From an uncultured Lachnospiraceae bacterium (GTDB lineage Bacteria; Bacillota_A; Clostridia; Lachnospirales; Lachnospiraceae): a DNA stretch of 7,529 nt. Shown one piece after another: positions 5,935 to 7,529 of this stretch (the first letter of the stretch is position 1; each line of letters starts with the position of its first letter). The translations under genes were made by a program, and so were the position numbers. The notes under the pieces were generated by a model, which saw only the letters and a list, made by a program, of their open reading frames with translations, did no database searches and was not told where the DNA came from. The stretch spans positions 1 to 7,529 of the forward strand of contig CACXDR010000085.1 of assembly GCA_902766415.1 (NCBI GenBank). The letters run 5' to 3'.

Positions 5935-6633
5935 TCACAGATGATATGGCGGGTCGATAACAAAATTCATGGGCTTTCGCGTCGCTGGATGCGTGAACGA
6001 CAGCGACACGGACGCGAGGCAGAGATGCCTCCCGAGTTCATGCGTGCCGCAGATGCCCTTCGGCGGGACCTCCCTGTAGGCGGGGTTATATTTCCGGTCG
6101 CCCACAAGCGGCAGGCCGCGCGACGCGAACTGCACCCGGATCTGGTGATGCCTGCCGGTCAGAAGCCGGATCTCGACCTCCGCCGCCTGCTCTCCCGCGA
6201 TGACCGCGGTCTTCAGGACGCGGTAGCTGAGCTTCGCCTCCTTCGCGCCCTCCTCCGCTTTCCCGGCAGTCCGGGAGAGGTTGGTCGACGGCTCCTTTAC
6301 GACCCAGTCGGTAAAGACGCCGTTCTCCTGCTCCGGATGCCCCAGGATGACCGCGCGGTAGGTCTTTTTCATGTTCCCCTCGCGGAGCTCCTTCGACAGC
6401 GCGCCCGCCGTCTTTTTATTCTTCGCGAACACCATGATCCCCGTGACCGGGCGGTCAAGGCGCTGGATCACGCCGACATAAGGCGCCCCGCCGCGGTCCT
6501 CCGCGGCGAGATGGTTCCGGATCATGTTGACCATGTCCGGCGCGAAGCCCTTCGCGGCCTCGCTTTCGACGCCCTCCGGCTTCACGCAGACGATCAGGTC
6601 GCTGTCCTCGTAAAGGATCCTGAGCTCAGCCAT
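5935..6633 (-). CDS. RluA-family pseudouridine synthase
   Basis: Converts specific uridines to pseudouridine in rRNA or tRNA; the target cannot be told from sequence. The 232-residue protein is a bare catalytic domain without an S4 RNA-binding domain. Visible family motifs are ILYEDSDLIVCVKPEG (residues 6-21), GVIQRLDRPVTGIMVFAK with catalytic Asp60, KKTYRAVI, LLTGRHHQIRVQFA, and GLPLVGDRKY, with a C-terminal FTHPATRKP motif. The short S4-less form is common in Clostridia and Bacteroides. The ATG at 6633 overlaps the stop of the GIY-YIG gene by 8 bases (6626-6633) and is preceded by GGAGGAGG, so the two are probably translated from one mRNA. It is the last gene of the operon, ended by the hairpin at 5774-5831. 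No damage was seen. Confidence 0.94.
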   Translation of the reverse strand: MAELRILYEDSDLIVCVKPEGVESEAAKGFAPDMVNMIRNHLAAEDRGGAPYVGVIQRLDRPVTGIMVFAKNKKTAGALSKELREGNMKKTYRAVILGHPEQENGVFTDWVVKEPSTNLSRTAGKAEEGAKEAKLSYRVLKTAVIAGEQAAEVEIRLLTGRHHQIRVQFASRGLPLVGDRKYNPAYREVPPKGICGTHELGRHLCLASVSLSFTHPATRKPMNFVIDPPYHL

Positions 6634-6925
6634 GGAACGCCTCCTCCTGCCGGAGCACGAGCAGCTCCTTCTCCGCGTGCGTCAGCCTTTTGATCGCGCA
6701 TTCCCGTTTCAGGGCCTCGCCCTTCGTCGCGAACGCCTCCGTATAGACCAGCCTGCAGGGCCCGCGGCTCCGCGTGTATTTGGCGCCCCGGCCGGAATTG
6801 TGGGCCGCAAGCCGCTGCTCCGGATCCGTAGTCCAGCCGCAGTAGAGGCTTCCGTCCGCGCACCGGAGCAGGTATACGTACGATGCCCTTTCCTGTCCGG
6901 ACAGGCTTTCCGGCTCAGCCGGCAT
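6626..6925 (-). CDS. Small GIY-YIG domain protein (YhbQ/UPF0213 type)
   Basis: The 99-residue protein is almost entirely one GIY-YIG nuclease domain. Visible are YVYLLRC (16-22) with Tyr18, the YCG triplet with Tyr28, Arg38 in PEQRL, HNSGRGAKYTR (42-52), and ALKRECAIK with Glu75, the metal-binding Glu of the family. All key residues are present. Stand-alone members are thought to be nucleases acting on DNA ends or repair intermediates, but their role is poorly defined. I chose the ATG at 6925 because the domain begins soon after and GGAG lies 9 bases upstream; the frame stays open further upstream (to 7303) but only as a shadow of the trigger-factor-like gene. It overlaps that gene's stop by 11 bases and the next start by 8, which suggests translational coupling. 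Confidence 0.9.
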   Translation of the reverse strand: MPAEPESLSGQERASYVYLLRCADGSLYCGWTTDPEQRLAAHNSGRGAKYTRSRGPCRLVYTEAFATKGEALKRECAIKRLTHAEKELLVLRQEEAFHG

Positions 6926-7529
6926 TTTTCGTCTCTCCGGCCGCCTCTGTCTCACCGGCCTTCGTCTCTTCGCCGCTTCCGGCCTCCTCAGCCTTCGCCC
7001 CGTCACCGGCAGCCTCGCCGGCTTCCGCGGCACCGGACGATGCTTCCGCATCAGCCGCCTCTGCATCTGCCGCTTCCGTCTCCGGCTCCACGACGGTCTT
7101 CTCCGCGTTCTCGATGAGGAAGTCCCCGACGTGGCGGTACATCGCCTCAAAATCCACGGCGTCCTGGCCCGCTGCCTGGACCATAAGCTCCTTTGAGACC
7201 CCGTAATAATCCGCCATCGCCTGATAATCCTTCTCGCTGATCTCGAAGCCCTCCTTTTCGGCGACCGCGTCGACAAAAAGGTGCAGCTTCGCGGCGTTTT
7301 CACCGCTCATGGTAAGCTGATTGTCAATATCCTCCTGGGAAATGCCGGCAGCCTCGACGTAGGAGTCGATCGTCATGCCGTACTGCATGAGAGTCGCCTC
7401 CATGGCCCTCTTCGCGACCTGCGCCTCGTAGGCGATGGCTTCCGGCGTCACCTCGAAGGTGGAGTTCTCAAGCGCGTAGGTAAGGACCTGGTTCTGCTCC
7501 ATCGTCTGCCTGCTGCGCTCCTGCTGCTC
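6915..7529 (-). CDS. Trigger-factor-like C-terminal domain with acidic tail (5' end outside window)
   Basis: Only the last 204 residues are visible; the frame is open to the window edge, so the real start lies beyond 7529 (the ATG at 7502 has no ribosome site). The opening stretch, VLTYALENSTFEVTPEAI and then EAQVAKRAMEATLMQYGM, AAGISQEDIDNQL and LVQAAG, resembles the helical C-terminal arm of trigger factor, the ribosome-bound folding helper. Trigger-factor paralogs and secreted FKBP-like versions occur in Clostridia, so this may not be the main tig. After about VVEPE the protein becomes a tail of about 55 residues made almost only of Ala, Glu, Gly, Thr, Ser, Asp and Lys, which is not part of the usual fold. 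It is the first visible gene of the operon with the GIY-YIG and RluA genes. Confidence 0.72.
   Translation of the reverse strand, partial: EQQERSRQTMEQNQVLTYALENSTFEVTPEAIAYEAQVAKRAMEATLMQYGMTIDSYVEAAGISQEDIDNQLTMSGENAAKLHLFVDAVAEKEGFEISEKDYQAMADYYGVSKELMVQAAGQDAVDFEAMYRHVGDFLIENAEKTVVEPETEAADAEAADAEASSGAAEAGEAAGDGAKAEEAGSGEETKAGETEAAGETKNAG

Noticed and set aside
6926..7303. Upstream extension of the GIY-YIG frame, which would give a 225-residue protein with an Arg/Pro-rich N-terminus
   Set aside because: The extra residues are the trigger-factor-like gene read in another frame. The ATG at 6925 has a ribosome site and gives the normal family length.

Overview
The window is GC-rich bacterial DNA, tightly packed with housekeeping genes. 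It looks like a low-branching Firmicute, perhaps a GC-rich member of the Clostridia/Lachnospiraceae. The reasons are a short single-membrane-segment signal peptidase, strong purine-rich Shine-Dalgarno sites, U-tract terminators, and a stand-alone GIY-YIG protein beside an RluA-type synthase. This assignment is inference from gene style only. No phage, transposon, CRISPR, rRNA or tRNA was seen.

Layout. (1) 1-2491, minus strand: a GlgB-family (glycogen branching enzyme) protein whose 3' end is outside the window. Its reading frame and all domains are intact, yet the three GH13 catalytic residues and the region I histidine are replaced. It ends in an Ala/Lys-rich tail built from 11-residue repeats. 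This is the most unusual item here. (2) 2619-3188, plus strand: signal peptidase I, divergent from the GlgB-like gene across 127 bases, followed by a terminator. (3) 3306-4421, minus: chorismate synthase AroC. (4) 4534-5598, minus: a lactonase-family beta-propeller protein lacking the usual active-site histidines. A terminator and a separate 28-base dyad lie between it and aroC, and it has its own promoter upstream. (5) 5599-5934: a gene-free stretch holding that promoter and a large hairpin terminator. (6) 5935-7529, minus: three overlapping genes read as one operon: a trigger-factor-like C-terminal part (5' end outside the window), a small GIY-YIG protein, and an RluA-family pseudouridine synthase.

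How they fit together: the genes are mostly unrelated (protein export, aromatic amino acid synthesis, RNA modification, protein folding), and only the 6-7.5 kb block is clearly an operon. No glycogen synthesis partner (glgC, glgD, glgA, glgP) is visible beside the GlgB-like gene. Taken with the missing catalytic residues, this suggests a non-enzymatic, perhaps glucan-binding role. Two of the genes here, the GlgB-like and the lactonase-like one, keep their fold signatures while losing active-site residues; whether that is more than chance cannot be told from this window.
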